Below, one piece after another: positions 60,556-64,000 of a stretch of DNA of 64,000 nucleotides. The stretch is taken from the NCBI GenBank assembly GCA_964017155.1, contig OZ024854.1, positions 16,540,055 to 16,604,054 of the forward strand, given 5' to 3'. A model generated the notes under the pieces. That model saw nothing but the letters and a program-made list of their open reading frames with translations. It ran no database searches and was not told where the DNA came from. This DNA is from Oasisia sp. SBJ-2009. Its lineage: Eukaryota > Annelida > Polychaeta > Sabellida > Siboglinidae. Position 1 is the first letter of the stretch, and the number at the start of each line of letters is the position of its first letter. A program made the translations under genes and the position numbers.

Positions 60556-62480
60556 CCTTCGCCCCACTGATGTTGGGTTGAATCCAGACGTTGACTGGGA
60601 TATGTGTCCAGAGAGCCAAGGATGGATCCTTCGAGGGATCTTACGATGGACCCCAGGAGGGATCCTAGGAGAGATGAGTGGAACAAGACTCTTCCCTGGG
60701 CTGAGTGAGTGGTGGCATCTGTTGGCATAAATGGCAGACACACATCTGCATGAAGCAGATGTTTGCACAGACGGACGACATTCTGCAGATTATCCTGCTC
60801 TGTACATAGGCCCAAGCACGATGCAAAATCCAGGGCAAATTGTCTTTTGTCGAAGACTGGTATAATTATTTATTAAGTAGTTACAGAACGTGATTTTGAA
60901 GTGGTCTTTTTGGTTTAGTTTACCTGATAGTGAAACGCTGGTTGGTATTGACCACAACTTTGAGGGTTTTCAGAACACGTCAAGGCCTACTGTTGCAGAA
61001 GGGTAAATGTTTAGGAAGACAGACACAGACTTTCAGCCTGCCAATTGTAGTATATCCTTCACACGTCCCATTAAAGGCTTGGGGCTGTTAAAATATACAG
61101 CTATGCATGAAATATTTGGTGCATTTTGGTTTCGCTTAAATTGAAGACAGAGGTTGTGATTGGTTAGTGGAGAAAGATGGTGCTTTCGTACACGAAGATA
61201 CCCCAGGCATGCTGGTGCTTATGTATGTCGAGAAAAAAAGCTGTATTTTTGTGTACTTCACTTTTGACAGAACTGAAACTGTCTCTTGTAGTCCACATTC
61301 TTATGCAAAATGTGCACTTGAAATTTGCCTTTAAAACATGCTATTGCACATGAAGACGTTGAGGAAACCTAACTAAAACAAATACAGAGAACATTATTTA
61401 GAAGGACTGTTTACAGAATATAAAGATATTTATATTCATCAGTTTTTAGAGCTTGCTGATATTAAATACATCAGCACTAATTGAGATAAAATGGAAAATG
61501 AATGGCCATTTGATCAAGTAACGGTTACCATTGTTATATTGAGACAATTAAGCGAAGATATATAAATTGTCCAGTTCCTCAATTAAGACTGATGATCTGT
61601 AGTGTAATTTGCATACTATATATTTATTGGACGATCAGTATTCACATGGCTTGTTTCACAGAAGGCTTCTCAGACAGCCTTTGTAAGGAAGGGCTTGTTT
61701 GAAACAAGGCCATCCTAAATAATGTGGTTTTCTAGTTTGTGCCAATATATTGTAAGGTGTGACACTGTGTGTTAGCTTCTAAGTTATGTTTTAATCTGGC
61801 ACAAAACTGTGTTTCAAATGGCGTGAAATCTAACCAATGTGTGGGTTTTTAAATGAAGGTTTTCAGGGACAATGTATTTTTATAGCAGCATTGTATGTTA
61901 TGTGAATATATTATCATGTGATGGAATGGTTTATGAATGCAGCAATTCAAGTGGTAGATTTTAATTTTAGCTATTTGTAATCAATTTAACATGTCTTTTA
62001 CATGTTTTTTGTTAGACAGACATCTTTATAGAAGTCATTCATTTTTATGCACTGAGTTAATTGTCTTACATCAGATTTGTGTTGAAACGGAATGTTTGTG
62101 TTGGTATTACGAGCGTCTTTACTAGTCATACAAATCCCTGTTAGAAAACAGGTGTGTAGCTCATTGGGAAATGTACAGCTAATGTAGAAACAAATATGCA
62201 GTTACTGTTTTCGTTACACTGGTTGTTAATGTGTTGACTGACTGTTTTACTTTTACAAAGTTTGTCAAGCTGTGTACTTGTGTTCAAGGGAACATACGTG
62301 GGTTTTCTTTGTTTACCTGAAGAACTGTTTATGGTAATCTCCAGCCTTTGTAACATCTCATAGCTCAGTTTGTTAAAATGACATCCATATGGAGTGTTTT
62401 ATGTTGGAGATGATAACCACCTTAATTTCTTTCAAATGTACCCTATTTAGTATAAAAATAAAATGACGGTTTTTACGACA
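60556..62480 (+). other. Candidate alternative last exon with 3' UTR
   Basis: A good acceptor (tgttttctgtcgcag) precedes CCTTCGCCCCACTGA. Spliced from the donor after 59927 it adds only Pro-Ser-Pro-His and a stop (60568-60570), replacing the last six residues of exon 17. The rest would be an AU-rich 3' UTR of about 1.9 kb with AATAAA at 62457-62462. Supported by splice signals only; it could also be a purely untranslated exon of the same gene. Confidence 0.45.
62457..62462 (+). terminator. Distal poly(A) signal
   Basis: AATAAA inside a T- and G-rich context, suited to the transcript ending in the 60556 exon. Further AATAAA hexamers occur near 62911 and 63014, so the exact distal end is uncertain. 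Confidence 0.35.
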
Positions 62481-64000
62481 TGTAAATTGGCAGGTGAATC
62501 AGTAATTTTTCCATCTGTACAGCTTTCAGTTTTAACTGAATTTAAAACATGATATACATTTTTTTAATTTGTTAATTCAGGACGGTAAATCGAGATGATT
62601 GACTAGAACTTACCATATCAATATGACTGGGTGTTTTAATTATTTTAAAGTCTTTTCAGTTCAGCAATGAAAACTTGTACTACTGTACTAACAAGGTCAT
62701 ATACAAGTAACTGTAGATAACTATGGTACCGAGACACGAGTTCATCACATTTAGCTGGCTTCTGTACCCATCCTTTACAATGGGCATTTGGGAAAATGTG
62801 CAATTGATCAAATTGTCTACCCACGCTGCTTTAAAACACAGCAGAATGTGAGGAATAATCATCAGATATTTACCAGAAATACAATACAAATGGCAATGAC
62901 AAGTGCAGAAAATAAACTGGGAACATTTTAGGAAAATGAATTGGCATGATCAAAATGTTATTAGGCCCCTATATTATACCTAGGTTTCATCTTAGTCACA
63001 TTTCCATAAGGAACAAATAAAAAATACTGAAATGGCCACATATTTTCATTGTAACTTTTAAAATCACAAAATGTATGTGAGGTTGAACAGAAACCAGAAT
63101 ACATACATAATTTTCATAAAACTGCAAATGCATAATTCCTAGTGTATTTACAAATGTCAAAATAGCAAATGAAAACTAAAAACCATCTGGAATAATGAGC
63201 TTCATCAACGAATGTATTAGCATAGCGTTTCACAAGTCCTTAATCAATGCATAAGTTAGTTTCTGAAATAGTTGTTTGGTTAATTCATGTACTTGATGCT
63301 CCCAGCATGCACTCATTGACCTTCTGGTGCACTTGGTGACTTGCTAATGATATTTAGCCTGGCTGATATCATGTGATCAGCCTGCCCGGATGATGTCATG
63401 TGATCAGTCAGCCCAGATGATGTCATGTGATCAGCCAGCTGCTGTCACTAAACATGTGTACGTGATAAGACAATACAATATGTTCATATTGACTGGTCTG
63501 ATGCTCACTAGAGGAAACACTATTCTCCTTTTATGTAGCATTATACTCAGTGTGGTTGGTGCAGTGTGCAGTGCATGCACTGTCAGTGTTTCAGCTCATT
63601 GCTAGGACTCTATTGCTGTTTATGCCTTGTGAATATTTAGTTATCAGAGTTACTACTAGACATAAATCATGCAGTGAATACCACAAACTCCAACACTGTG
63701 GTATGATTCATAGTACGCATCAAGAACACAACTTGAGAGTCAAACATGCCTGGATTTTTAGAAATAATACATGTTTTCTAAATCAAATTGTGTGGTTGTT
63801 AACATCAACAGCTTGTTACAAAATGTTTAGTTATCTCTGATGTCTGCAAAATAGTTTGAGGGTTCACATAAGGAGATCTGTGTTTAATTTTGTCTAGGGA
63901 GTTGAGAGAATCTGCAATACTTCTGGTAACTGGTACAAAGAGTCATGTAGTATCGTTATACATTAGTAATTTAACCTGTATTAAAATTTTCCTATTGCAC
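62481..64000. other. 3' flanking region
   Basis: No gene seen. Further AATAAA hexamers occur near 62911 and 63014. The rest is AT-rich sequence except for the small tandem repeat at 63360-63437. Confidence 0.6.
63360..63437. repeat. About 28-bp tandem repeat with TCATGTGATCAG
   Basis: Three copies of a unit containing gatgatgtcatgtgatcagcc, each with TCATGTGA, an E-box of the M-box type. Copy 1 is slightly diverged (gatatcatgtgatcag). Confidence 0.8.

Overview
The window is animal nuclear DNA: AT-rich, with long introns, microsatellites, minisatellites, short inverted-repeat DNA transposons and a decayed LINE. It carries one recognisable gene, apparently complete, on the + strand. This is an ERG-type voltage-gated potassium channel (KCNH2/6/7 family; insect orthologue seizure). 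The coding parts are very close to the vertebrate proteins and several exon lengths equal those I recall for human KCNH2. The repeat content and slow-evolving protein suggest a marine invertebrate, perhaps a lophotrochozoan such as a mollusc, but the species cannot be fixed from the sequence.

Layout. Positions 1-720 hold a possible 3' end of an upstream unit, then a minisatellite and a CRE-like palindrome cluster. Positions 721-2880 are non-coding with microsatellites. A TATA-like box lies at about 2909 and coding exon 1 is at 3118-3193. Intron 1 (about 20 kb) contains two foldback elements, one hAT-like MITE, a LINE remnant and a 24-bp G-rich minisatellite. Exon 2 (PAS domain) is at 23409. 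Intron 2 (about 17 kb) contains an inverted SINE-like pair and an AT hairpin. Exons 3-6 (40472-47565) encode the rest of the PAS domain and the N-terminal linker. Exons 7-12 (48598-54582) encode S1-S6, the pore, the C-linker and the cyclic-nucleotide-binding homology domain. Exons 13-17 (56562-59945) encode the distal C-terminus with its coiled coil. An alternative last exon may start at 60556. The rest is 3' UTR and intergenic sequence.

The deduced product is about 1153 residues over 17 coding exons. All exon phases join without adjustment, and an in-frame stop lies 21 nt before the ATG. The channel would form a plasma-membrane tetramer with ERG-type gating: the selectivity filter SVGFG, all S4 charges, the inactivation serine and the two S6 drug-binding aromatics are present.

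The most unusual feature is in the core of the gene. Five consecutive-region introns carry tandem arrays that abut an exon and whose units repeat the splice junction itself: acceptor-side arrays before exons 7, 8 and 13, and donor-side arrays after exons 9 and 10. The array before exon 13 repeats branch point, acceptor and first exon bases about 19 times. The one after exon 9 repeats 39 nt of exon plus donor three times. The one after exon 10 repeats the donor 13 times. Some of these copies would give in-frame insertions or an early stop just after the CNBHD.
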